From an uncultured Alphaproteobacteria bacterium (GTDB lineage Bacteria > Pseudomonadota > Alphaproteobacteria > Rhizobiales > Ancalomicrobiaceae): DNA of 28,760 nucleotides. Shown piece by piece: positions 15,337 to 22,993 of the stretch (its first letter is position 1; each line of letters starts with the position of its first letter). A program made the translations under genes and the position numbers. A model generated the notes under the pieces. The model was not told the origin of the DNA, did not search any database, and saw only the letters and a list, made by a program, of their open reading frames with translations. The DNA is taken from contig CALBKH010000010.1 in assembly GCA_937892955.1 (NCBI GenBank), positions 1 through 28,760 of the forward strand, in the 5' to 3' direction.

Positions 15337-16029
15337 TCAGGCGGTCGCGGCGGGCGCATCCGCTTCGATCCCTGCGCCGTCCGCCGGCTTCGGCTCGGCA
15401 CGGAACACGACGACGTCGCCGTCCTTGCTGACGCCGACCGTCATCCCGGCGGCGCGCGCCAGGAGGCCGGCGTAGATCGGCTGGATCATGTGGGCGTCGG
15501 GAACGTGGTCGCCGCTGTCGCCGGCGAGGAAACTCTCGGCGTTCGCCGGAATGCGGGCGTTGGTGCCCGAGCAGGTCAGGGTGAAGGTCGGCGCCTCGGC
15601 CGCGCCGGTCACCACCACCTCGATGACGCCGCCGCGCGGAATGGCGTGGCCGGCGATGAGGATGAGGTTGAGCAGCAACTTGACCAGGTTCTTCGGCATC
15701 AGCACCCGCGTCGCGGTCCACTGGAGCGTCGCCTTCTCCCCCGCCATGAAGCCCTTGGCGACGTTCTCCGCATCGCCGAGATCGATCGAAGCGCCCGCCG
15801 AGCCCGCCGCCCCGAAGGCGAGGCGGGCGAACTGCAGCTTGGCCGAGGCCTGACGCGCGCTCTTGCGGATCAGGTCCATGGCGAAGGCGCGCATGTCCTC
15901 GTTGTTGTCCTCCTCGAGCACCTCGAGCCCGTTGGTGATCGCACCGACCGGCGAGATGATGTCGTGGCACACGCGGCTGGCGATGAGCGCGGCGAGATCG
16001 AGTGCGGCGATGTCCGACGTGGCGGCCAT
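15337..16029 (-). CDS. chpT: Histidine phosphotransferase ChpT
   Basis: A 230-residue phosphotransferase that passes phosphate from the hybrid kinase CckA to CtrA and CpdR in alphaproteobacteria. Its N-terminal helical hairpin contains the signature SRVCHDIISPVGAITNGLE, with phosphorylated His22. The C-terminal half is the degenerate, non-ATP-binding GHKL-like domain typical of ChpT. The start at 16029 has GAGGAG upstream. It ends with an Ala-rich tail. Its cognate target ctrA lies 10 kb away in this window; cckA is not present. The gene is followed by its own terminator, so it is not simply the first gene of the che operon although it lies directly upstream on the same strand. Confidence 0.93.
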   Translation of the reverse strand: MAATSDIAALDLAALIASRVCHDIISPVGAITNGLEVLEEDNNEDMRAFAMDLIRKSARQASAKLQFARLAFGAAGSAGASIDLGDAENVAKGFMAGEKATLQWTATRVLMPKNLVKLLLNLILIAGHAIPRGGVIEVVVTGAAEAPTFTLTCSGTNARIPANAESFLAGDSGDHVPDAHMIQPIYAGLLARAAGMTVGVSKDGDVVVFRAEPKPADGAGIEADAPAATA

Positions 16030-16101
16030 GGGCGGAGTGCTCCTCGGAAACGAGCGTCAGGCGGGCCCGAGACGCGAATCGGCCGTTCGGGGTGTCTCCG
16101 A

Positions 16102-16130
16102 GGGTTACAGAGGTGCGCCGCGCTTTTCAA
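16102..16130 (-). promoter_or_regulatory. Possible chpT promoter
   Basis: On the minus strand TTGAAA (16130-16125) is followed after 17 bases by TAACCC (16107-16102). This resembles a sigma-70 type -35 and a weak -10, 73 bases or more upstream of chpT. Match quality is moderate and no start site is known. The rest of the 16030-16314 gap shows nothing I can name. Confidence 0.3.
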
Positions 16131-16314
16131 ACGACCCGGCGCCGCGCCCGATGGGACGTCGGGGACGATCGCCATGCGCCGGAGGCCGCGGCACGCGCCA
16201 TCACGAGTTTCGAAGGCCGCGGTTCCGTTCGGATCGGTGTCCGTCGGCCGACCGCGGATGCGCCGCATCACACCGGCCATCCGGGATCACACGGTTCGAA
16301 GCGCCCCACCTCGT

Positions 16315-17505
16315 TCAGGCGCTGCGCCCGAGCGCGCCGGCGCCCGGTTTCTGGGCGGCCCTGAGCGCCCTGATGCGGTCGGCGAGGCTGGGGCGCGGAC
16401 CGTCACCCGAGGCCGGTGCACCGAGGATCTCGGCGATCTTCGCCTCCCCGCCTTCCACCGCTCCGGTGAGGCGCACCATCTCGGCGGCGAGATCGGCGAT
16501 CTCCTCGCGCAACTTGCCGCGCGTCGCCGCACCGTCGACGTCGGGGCGACCGCTCTGTGCCTCGCGAAGAGCCGTCGCCAATCGATCGCGCTCGCGCTCC
16601 GCGGCCTCCAACCGGCCCTCGAGATCCCGCTTCTCGGTCTCAAGGAGGTCGACGCTGCGCTCGACGTTGTCGCCGAGCCGGCCCGCCTCGTCGTCGCCTT
16701 CGGCCTTGCGGGTCAGAGCGGCGATGCGCGCGTTCGCCGAGGTCAGCGCCTGACGCGCCCGCTCCAGCTCGCGCTGGCGGCGATCGGCGATCTCCTCGCG
16801 ATCGGCGACGTCGGCGACCAACCGCTCGATCCGTCGATCGAGCCGGTCGGCGCGGTCCTTCTCCTGCGCCACCACGGTCTCGGCGAGACCGAGCGTCTTG
16901 CGCAATTCGTCGATACGGGCGTTCTTCTGGACGATCTCGGCCTTGAGGGCGTCGATCTGCGTCTCCTTGGCGTCGATCTCGAGCTTGCGCGACGCGATCT
17001 CGACATCGCGGCCGGCGACCGAATTCGACAGCGAGGAGATCGTCGTCTCGTGATCGGCGATGGTCTCTTCGTGGCGGGCGATGGTCGCGACCCGCGCCGC
17101 CAGTTCCTCGGCGCGCTCGGCGAGCGCGGCGTCGCGCGCCGCGATCTCGGCGGCGAGACCGGCCTCGCGCGCGAGCCCCGCCTCGACCCGGGCGATCTCG
17201 GCGTCGCGCGCCTGACGCATCTCGTCGAGGGCGATGGTCTGCCGTCCGACGGCGACCCGCTCTTCGGTGTTGCGCCGACGCAGATCCGACAGGGTGAGTT
17301 CGTAGCGGCGCACGTCGCGGGCGAACCGCGCCGCCTGGAGATCCTTCTCCGCCAACGCGGCCGTCGCGTCCTTCGGCACACTGCCGGCGATCCGCGAGGT
17401 CGTCAGCCGCACCGCGCGGCGCCACAGCGACGCCATCAGGACGAGCGCCATCACCGCGGCCACGAGAAAGCCGAGTGCGAACCACATCGCCCACTCGATC
17501 GTCAT
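16315..17505 (-). CDS. Membrane-anchored coiled-coil protein, unknown function
   Basis: A 396-residue protein with one N-terminal transmembrane helix (about residues 5-27, MWFALGFLVAAVMALVLMASL) followed by WRRAVRL, so the long remainder is predicted cytoplasmic by the positive-inside rule. Residues from about 50 to 310 are an almost uninterrupted coiled coil, rich in Glu, Arg, Ala and Asp. A less regular C-terminus follows, with a LADRIRALRAAQ helix near the end. I recall similar proteins as conserved hypotheticals in Hyphomicrobiales but know no function. Its shape resembles membrane-tethered spacer or scaffold proteins. It lies between chpT and eipA, all on the minus strand, with gaps of 285 and 121 bases. 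The start at 17505 has only a modest ribosome site. Confidence 0.8.
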   Translation of the reverse strand: MTIEWAMWFALGFLVAAVMALVLMASLWRRAVRLTTSRIAGSVPKDATAALAEKDLQAARFARDVRRYELTLSDLRRRNTEERVAVGRQTIALDEMRQARDAEIARVEAGLAREAGLAAEIAARDAALAERAEELAARVATIARHEETIADHETTISSLSNSVAGRDVEIASRKLEIDAKETQIDALKAEIVQKNARIDELRKTLGLAETVVAQEKDRADRLDRRIERLVADVADREEIADRRQRELERARQALTSANARIAALTRKAEGDDEAGRLGDNVERSVDLLETEKRDLEGRLEAAERERDRLATALREAQSGRPDVDGAATRGKLREEIADLAAEMVRLTGAVEGGEAKIAEILGAPASGDGPRPSLADRIRALRAAQKPGAGALGRSA

Positions 17506-17626
17506 CGGCCGTCTCGCCCCGCTCCTGCCCCGTCCACGCCGCCGTCGGTCTCGATACCATCTTCCGCGCGCCGAGGCGACCGCCCGTCGTGGCGGAGCGC
17601 CCGCGTCGCGACGTTCGGGCGAACGA

Positions 17627-18208
17627 TCAGAAGGGGTTCCAGGTCGCGGTCGGCGTGAACTTCAGATAGCCGAGGTTGACGCCGAGGCGCAGGCCGACGC
17701 CGGCGCGCACCGGCACCACGTAGATGTGATCGGCGACCAGCGCCGTCATGCCGAAGCCGCCGATGAAGTAAGCCGAGCCGTCGACGCCGCCGAAGCGCTG
17801 ATAGAGGGCTTCGACCGAAGGCAGGTTGTAGACCAGCATCATCGTGCGGGCGCCCTCGCCGCCGAAGTCCCAGCCGATCGACGGACCCTGCCAATAGACC
17901 TTGCTCTTGCCGCGGTCGCGGGTGTTGAGCTGGCCCTCGCCGTAACGCAGGCCGCCGACGATGGCGCCCGAGCCCTCTTCGCCGAGGATGTAGCCGTTGG
18001 GCTGGCCGTAACGCGACACGGCCTGTTCGATCACCGTGGCGAGACCGCCCGAAACCGTGCCGAAGAACTTGTGTCCGGTGTGGACCAGTTCCTGGGTCGA
18101 ATAGGTGCCGCCCCTGTCCTGTGCCGCGACCGGCTGGACGAGAGCGGCCGAGATCATCGCCACGAGGGCGACGGCGAAGGCGAATTTCGGGGCGACGATC
18201 TTGCGCAT
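17627..18208 (-). CDS. eipA: EipA-like periplasmic envelope integrity protein (DUF1134)
   Basis: A 193-residue exported protein matching the DUF1134/EipA family, a small periplasmic beta-barrel-like fold studied in Brucella, where it supports envelope stress resistance. The signal peptide is residues 1 to about 29 (MRKIV, a long hydrophobic core, VAAQ). The mature part contains the family's VSGGLATVIEQAVSRYG, GEEGSGAIVGGLRYG, QGPSIGWDFGGEG, and the C-terminal VGLRLGVNLGYLKFTP. The start at 18208 is supported by GGAAGAGG just upstream. It is divergent from the YHS-domain gene across 143 bases. As I recall, eipA is a direct CtrA target in Brucella; here I see only a TTAACC half-site at 18362-18367 and GANTC sites at 18253 and 18343, not a full CtrA box. 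Confidence 0.88.
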   Translation of the reverse strand: MRKIVAPKFAFAVALVAMISAALVQPVAAQDRGGTYSTQELVHTGHKFFGTVSGGLATVIEQAVSRYGQPNGYILGEEGSGAIVGGLRYGEGQLNTRDRGKSKVYWQGPSIGWDFGGEGARTMMLVYNLPSVEALYQRFGGVDGSAYFIGGFGMTALVADHIYVVPVRAGVGLRLGVNLGYLKFTPTATWNPF

Positions 18209-18351
18209 CTGGCCTCTTCCCAGCTTGTCTTCTCGAACAGGCGGGTGTCCGTGATTCGGACGTCCTCTCCTCACGAGAGCTGCCGCTTCCCTCCCCTTCC
18301 GCCCCACCGAAGCGGGCGGTGTCGACGGCGGTGCGACGGATCGAATCGTAC

Positions 18352-19008
18352 ATGGATCAGTTTAACCGAATTCGGGCGAAGACGCGGCGGAAGCGGGGAA
18401 CGGACGCAGGATCCGCCGCCGGATCTCGCCGTTTCGTTCTTCTCCTGTGCCTCGGCCTCGCCGCACCGCTCGACGCCCTCGCCTCCGGCGGCCACGACAC
18501 GCCTCCGCCGGCGCCCGCCGCGGCACCCGAACCGCCGCCGCCTCCCCCGCCGCGACCGCCACCGCCCGACGTCCGCCCACCGATCGACGGTCCGATCGCC
18601 GCGCCGACGCCCAAGGCGCGCGTTCCCTTTCTCGCCGACACCACCACGGGTATCGCCCTCGGCGGCTACGATCCCGTCCTCTATTTCCTCGAGGATCGCC
18701 CGGTGCTCGGCCGGGAACGCTTCCAGCTCGACTGGGGTGGCACCACCTGGTGGTTCCGCAACGAGGGTGACCTCGTCGCCTTCCGTGCCGCGCCGGAGGT
18801 CTATGCCCCGCTCTTCGCCGGCCGGTGCGCCTTCGCCGTGGCCCAGGGCCGGCCCGCCGAAGGCTCGCCGCTCCACCATCTCGTCTGGCGCGGCCGACTG
18901 CTGCTCTTCGCCGACGCGACCTCGCGCGTCGCCTTCCTCGAAGCGCCCGACCATCTCCTCGCCGAAGCCGAACGGCGTTGGCCCCGCATGGCCCTGGACC
19001 TGCAGTGA
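18352..19008 (+). CDS. Exported proline-rich YHS-domain protein
   Basis: A 218-residue protein. Residues 28-45 look like an export signal or membrane anchor after an unusually long, very basic leader. Residues about 50-78 are a proline-dominated spacer. Residues about 95-215 form a YHS-type domain with the family pattern GIALGGYDPVLYF, WGGTTWWFRN, and EVYAPLFAGRCAFAVAQG, including the single conserved Cys159. Free-standing periplasmic YHS proteins of this type are widespread in proteobacteria and are suspected metal-binding proteins, but the function is not established. The ATG at 18352 has no clear Shine-Dalgarno; an in-frame GTG at 18331 is possible. It is divergent from eipA. Confidence 0.78.
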   Translation: MDQFNRIRAKTRRKRGTDAGSAAGSRRFVLLLCLGLAAPLDALASGGHDTPPPAPAAAPEPPPPPPPRPPPPDVRPPIDGPIAAPTPKARVPFLADTTTGIALGGYDPVLYFLEDRPVLGRERFQLDWGGTTWWFRNEGDLVAFRAAPEVYAPLFAGRCAFAVAQGRPAEGSPLHHLVWRGRLLLFADATSRVAFLEAPDHLLAEAERRWPRMALDLQ

Positions 19009-19078
19009 CCCGAGGAGAGCCGGGACCGGTGTCGTCCCCGCGGTGGAATCCCGTCCGAATCCCACCGATACCCCGTTG

Positions 19079-19103
19079 TCAAATCTCGAACATTGAGATT
19101 TGA
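19079..19103. promoter_or_regulatory. AT-rich inverted repeat upstream of dppA
   Basis: TCAAATCTC at 19079-19087 is inverted as GAGATTTGA at 19095-19103, with a 7-base spacer. Arms are perfect over 9 bp and much more AT-rich than the surroundings. It lies 71 bases after the YHS-gene stop and 198 bases before dppA. No T-run follows, so an operator seems at least as likely as a terminator. The rest of the 19009-19300 gap shows only the dppA ribosome site (AAGGAG near 19287). Confidence 0.5.
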
Positions 19104-19300
19104 TCGCTCGCTCAGGAAGCGGTCGATCGGTCCCCGTCGACGGCGCCTCGGAGATCGGCCTTCTCTTTCGGCGGGCCGGACCGGAGTGTTCGCGCCGGGA
19201 ATCGACACCGAGCGGAAGGATATTCCTCCCGACCGATCGCTCGTCCCGGATCACCTTTCGAAACGCTCACCTCCAATAAGGACGCGAAGGAGCAATCTCG

Positions 19301-20902
19301 ATGAAACGGACCTTCACCACGGGCGCCGCCACCCTTCTGGCGATGCTCGCCCTCGGCGTCACGGCCGCTCAGGCCAAGACCCTGGTCTATTGCTCGGAAG
19401 GCAGCCCGGAGAACTTCACCCCGGCGCTCAACACCACCGGCACCTCGTTCGACGCCGCCCGGCCCGTCTACAACCAGCTCGTCGAGTTCGAGCGCGGCAC
19501 GACCAAGGTGGTTCCCGGTCTCGCCGAGAAGTGGGACATCTCCGCCGACGGCAAGACCATCACCTTCCACCTGCGCAAGGGCGTGAAGTGGCACTCCGGC
19601 GTCAACGGCTTCAAGCCGACCCGTGACTTCGACGCCGACGACGTGCTGTTCTCGTTCAATCGTCAGTGGAAGACGGATCACCCCTACAACAAGATCTCCG
19701 GCGGCAAGTACGACTACTTCGCCGACATGGACATGCCGAAGCTGCTCGCCTCGATCGAGAAGAAGGACGCCTACACGGTCGTCATGACGCTCACCGAGCC
19801 GAACGCGCCGATCATGGCCAACCTCGCCATGGACTTCGGCACCATCCAGTCGGCCGAATACGCCGAGATGCTGCTCAAGGCCGGCAAGCCCGAGCAGTTC
19901 GACCAGATCCCCGTCGGCACCGGCCCGTTCCAGTTCGTCACCTACCAGAAGGACGCGGTGATCCGCTACAAGGCCTTCGCCGGCTACTGGGGTGGCAAGG
20001 GCAAGTTCGAGGATCTCGTCTACGCCATCACGCCCGATCCGACCGCCCGCCTCGCCAAGCTGAAGAAGGGCGAGTGCCACGTCATGATGGCGCCGCGTCC
20101 CGCCGACCTCGCCGAGATCAAGGCCGACCCGGCCCTCGACCTGAAGAGCCAGCCGGGCCTCAACATCGCCTACTGGGCCTTCAACCTGACCAAGCCGCCG
20201 ATGGACAACATCAAGGTGCGCAAGGCCTTCGCCGCGGCGATCGACAAAGCGGCGATCCTCAAGGAGGTCTATCAGGGCGCCGGCCAGCCGGCCAAGAACC
20301 TGATCCCGCCGACCATCTGGTCGTACAACGACAAGGTCCAGGACTTCAAATACGACCCGGAAGCGGCCAAGAAGCTGATCGCCGAGTCGGGCGTCGCCAC
20401 CCCGATCAAGATCGATCTGTGGTGGATGCCGGTGCAGCGTCCCTACAACCCCAACGCCAAGCGCATCGCCGAGATGATGCAGGCCGACCTCGCCAAGATC
20501 GGCGTCGAGGCCGAACTCAAGTCCTACGAGTGGGGCGAGTATCGCAAGCGCATGCAGGCCGGTGAGCACATGACCGGTCAGCTCGGGTGGACCGGCGACA
20601 ACGGCGATCCGGACAACTTCTTCTTCCTCATCGGCTGCAACGCCGAGGGCAAGCCGGCCGGCCAGAACCTGTCGAAGTGGTGCAACAAGGACTTCAACGA
20701 CAAGCTCGCCAAGGCCCGCACCCTCTCCGACCTCAAGGAGCGCACCAAGCTCTACGAGGAGATGCAGGTCATCGCCAAGGAAGAGGTGCCGCAGTACACC
20801 ATCGCCCACTCGGTGGTGTTCGAGCCGACCCGCAAGGAAGTGGTCGACTACAAGATCTCGCCGTTCGGCCGTCACGAGTTCTACGGCGTCGGCCTGAAGT
20901 GA
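19301..20902 (+). CDS. dppA: ABC transporter dipeptide-binding protein DppA
   Basis: A 533-residue periplasmic binding protein of SBP family 5. Signal peptide 1-25 (MKRTF to AAQA), then a mature start KTLVYCSEGSPENFTPAL that closely follows E. coli DppA. The match continues through RPVYNQLVEFERGTTKV, the ADDVLFSFNRQW segment and the IPPTIWSYND and WTGDNGDPDNFF blocks of the peptide-binding cleft. DppA collects dipeptides, and in some bacteria heme or 5-aminolevulinate, for the DppBCDF importer. AAGGAG lies about eight bases upstream of the ATG. It is the first gene of the operon and is followed by a hairpin that may lower downstream expression. Specificity is inferred from the close likeness to DppA. 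Confidence 0.95.
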   Translation: MKRTFTTGAATLLAMLALGVTAAQAKTLVYCSEGSPENFTPALNTTGTSFDAARPVYNQLVEFERGTTKVVPGLAEKWDISADGKTITFHLRKGVKWHSGVNGFKPTRDFDADDVLFSFNRQWKTDHPYNKISGGKYDYFADMDMPKLLASIEKKDAYTVVMTLTEPNAPIMANLAMDFGTIQSAEYAEMLLKAGKPEQFDQIPVGTGPFQFVTYQKDAVIRYKAFAGYWGGKGKFEDLVYAITPDPTARLAKLKKGECHVMMAPRPADLAEIKADPALDLKSQPGLNIAYWAFNLTKPPMDNIKVRKAFAAAIDKAAILKEVYQGAGQPAKNLIPPTIWSYNDKVQDFKYDPEAAKKLIAESGVATPIKIDLWWMPVQRPYNPNAKRIAEMMQADLAKIGVEAELKSYEWGEYRKRMQAGEHMTGQLGWTGDNGDPDNFFFLIGCNAEGKPAGQNLSKWCNKDFNDKLAKARTLSDLKERTKLYEEMQVIAKEEVPQYTIAHSVVFEPTRKEVVDYKISPFGRHEFYGVGLK

Positions 20903-20925
20903 TCTCGATCTGATCGACGAGAGGA

Positions 20926-20961
20926 GCCGGCGGAGCGCCCAGCCCCGCCGGCGACCGTTTT
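20926..20961 (+). terminator. Attenuator-like hairpin between dppA and dppB
   Basis: GCCGGCGG at 20926-20933 pairs with CCGCCGGC at 20945-20952 around an 11-base loop, and TTTT follows five bases later (20958-20961). Because dppB continues on the same strand, this looks like a partial terminator that would keep binding-protein expression above permease expression. Confidence 0.5.
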
Positions 20962-21077
20962 GGAGCGGGTTGCGATCGGGCCGTCACGACCGGATCGTCG
21001 AGGACCCGCTCGGCAACGAATACGGGCGGCTTTCGCACCGACGCGGTCGGCTCGAAATCCACCCGAGAGGGCGTTCG

Positions 21078-22091
21078 ATGTTCCGCTACCTCCTGAGACG
21101 CATCGCGTTGACGGTCCCCACCTTCGTCGCGCTGATGTTCGTCACCTTCGTCGCCATTCGTCTCGTACCGGGCGACCCCGTCGAGGTGCGGACCGGCGAA
21201 CGCGGCATCCCGCCGGAACGGCTCGCCGAATTCCGCCACCAGCTCGGCCTCGACCAGCCGATCTGGAAGCAGTTCGTCGACTATGTCTGGGGGCTGGTCC
21301 ACGGCGATTTCGGCACTTCGATCGTCACCAACGAAAAAGTTCTGACCGAATTCGCCGTCCTCTTCCCGGCGACGATCGAACTCTCCCTCTCCGCCATGCT
21401 CTTCGCCGTGCTGATCGGCGTACCGGCCGGCACCATCGCCGCGGTCAAGCGCGGCTCGCCCTTCGACCACACCGTCATGGGCGCCTCGGTCATCGGCTTC
21501 TCGATGCCGATCTTCTGGTGGGGCCTCTTGCTGATCATGCTGGTGTCGGAACGCTGGGGCCTGACCCCGGTCTCCGGCCGCATCGACCTCATCCGGTACT
21601 ATTTCGAGCCGACGACCGGCTTCATGCTGATCGACAGCCTGCTCTCCGATCAGGAGGGCGCCTTCCTGTCGGTCGTACATCATCTGGTGCTGCCGACCAT
21701 CGTGCTCGGCACCATCCCGCTCGCCGTCATCGCCCGCATCACCCGCTCGTCGATGCTCGAGGTGTTGAACGAGGACTACGTGCGCACCGCTCGCGCCAAG
21801 GGCCTGTCGCCGATGCGCGTCATCGGCCTGCACGCCCTGAGGAACGCGCTGATCCCGGTCATCACCTCGATCGGTCTGCAGATCGGCACGTTGCTCGCCG
21901 GCGCGGTTCTGACCGAGACCATCTTCTCCTGGCCCGGCGTCGGCAAATGGCTGATCGAGGGCATCGGCCGGCGCGACTATCCGGCGCTCCAGGGCGGCAT
22001 CATGCTGATCTCGTCCATCGTCATCTTCGTCAACCTCGGCGTCGACGTGCTCTACGGCGCCATCAACCCGAGGCTGCGCCATGGCCGCTGA
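21078..22091 (+). CDS. dppB: Dipeptide ABC transporter permease DppB
   Basis: A 337-residue inner-membrane permease of the DppB/OppB type. It opens with the canonical MFRYLLRRIALTVPTFVALMFVTF helix and continues with RLVPGDPVEV and a periplasmic loop. The later helices include a cytoplasmic EAA-type loop near residues 233-262 (EDYVRTARAKGLSPMRVIGLHALRNAL) that docks on the ATPases. The end, VLYGAINPRLRHGR, is typical. The ATG at 21078 has GAGAGGG upstream; an in-frame ATG at 20970 would add 36 unlikely residues. It overlaps dppC by 11 bases. Confidence 0.96.
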   Translation: MFRYLLRRIALTVPTFVALMFVTFVAIRLVPGDPVEVRTGERGIPPERLAEFRHQLGLDQPIWKQFVDYVWGLVHGDFGTSIVTNEKVLTEFAVLFPATIELSLSAMLFAVLIGVPAGTIAAVKRGSPFDHTVMGASVIGFSMPIFWWGLLLIMLVSERWGLTPVSGRIDLIRYYFEPTTGFMLIDSLLSDQEGAFLSVVHHLVLPTIVLGTIPLAVIARITRSSMLEVLNEDYVRTARAKGLSPMRVIGLHALRNALIPVITSIGLQIGTLLAGAVLTETIFSWPGVGKWLIEGIGRRDYPALQGGIMLISSIVIFVNLGVDVLYGAINPRLRHGR

Positions 22092-22989
22092 CGTCACTTC
22101 CGCCGCGCCCGCCGCGATGGCGGGCCCCAAGGGCCCGCTCGCCGATTTCTGGGATTCGTTCTCGGAGAACCGCGGCGCCGTCGCCGGATTGGTGCTCCTC
22201 ACCCTGATCGCGCTCACCGCGATCTTCGCCGACTTCATCGCGCCGCACTCGCCGATCGATCAGTTCCGCGAATTCTCCAAGCTGCCGCCCGTCTGGGAGG
22301 ACGGCGGCAACTGGGGCTTCCTGCTCGGCACCGATGCGCTCGGCCGCGACATGCTCTCCCGCCTCATCCACGGCGCCCGCATCTCGCTGTTCATCGGCCT
22401 CACCGTGATGGTGGTCTCGGTCACCATCGGCATCATCCTCGGCCTCGTCGCCGCCTTCGCCGGCGGCCTCACCGACATGATCATCATGCGGGTGATGGAC
22501 CTGATCATCGCCGTCCCGTCGCTGGTGCTCGCCATCCTCGTCGTCGCCATCCTCGGGCCGAGCCTCACCAACACCATCGTCGCGGTGACCGTCGTCTACC
22601 TGCCGCGCTACGTACGCCTGGTGCGCGCCTCGGCGCTGGCCGAGATCGGCAAGGACTACGTCACCGCCGCCCGCACCGTCGGCGTCGGCACGCCGCGACT
22701 GATGTTCGTGACCGTCCTGCCCAACTGTCTCGCCCCCCTCATCGTCCAGGCGGCGCTCGGCGTCTCCGACGCCATCCTCGAGGCGGCGGCGCTCGGCTTC
22801 CTCGGTCTCGGCGCCCAGCCGCCGATCCCCGAATGGGGTTCGATGCTCGCCGACAGCCGCGAATTCATCCGCTCCAATCCGTGGATCGTCACCCTGCCCG
22901 GCCTCGCCATCCTCTTCACCGTCGTCTCCATCAACCTGATGGGCGACGGCCTGCGCGACGCCTTCGACCCGAAACTGAAGCGGAGCTGA
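22081..22989 (+). CDS. dppC: Dipeptide ABC transporter permease DppC
   Basis: A 302-residue partner permease forming the channel with DppB. Residues about 20-50 match the OppC-type N-terminal region (FWDSFSENRGAVAGLVLLTLIALTAIFADFIAPHSP). LLGTDALGRDMLSRLIHGARISL follows, then multiple helices. The EAA loop (EIGKDYVTAARTVGVGTPRLMF) and the end GDGLRDAFDPKLKRS complete the family pattern. The ATG at 22081 lies inside the dppB tail, indicating coupled translation. The next gene starts four bases after its stop. Confidence 0.96.
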   Translation: MAADVTSAAPAAMAGPKGPLADFWDSFSENRGAVAGLVLLTLIALTAIFADFIAPHSPIDQFREFSKLPPVWEDGGNWGFLLGTDALGRDMLSRLIHGARISLFIGLTVMVVSVTIGIILGLVAAFAGGLTDMIIMRVMDLIIAVPSLVLAILVVAILGPSLTNTIVAVTVVYLPRYVRLVRASALAEIGKDYVTAARTVGVGTPRLMFVTVLPNCLAPLIVQAALGVSDAILEAAALGFLGLGAQPPIPEWGSMLADSREFIRSNPWIVTLPGLAILFTVVSINLMGDGLRDAFDPKLKRS

Positions 22990-22993
22990 GGCC

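Noticed and set aside
15117..15401. A minus-strand open frame overlapping the chpT end and its terminator
   Set aside because: It spans the chpT hairpin, overlaps chpT, is Arg/Ser-rich and has no domain pattern; best read as chance.
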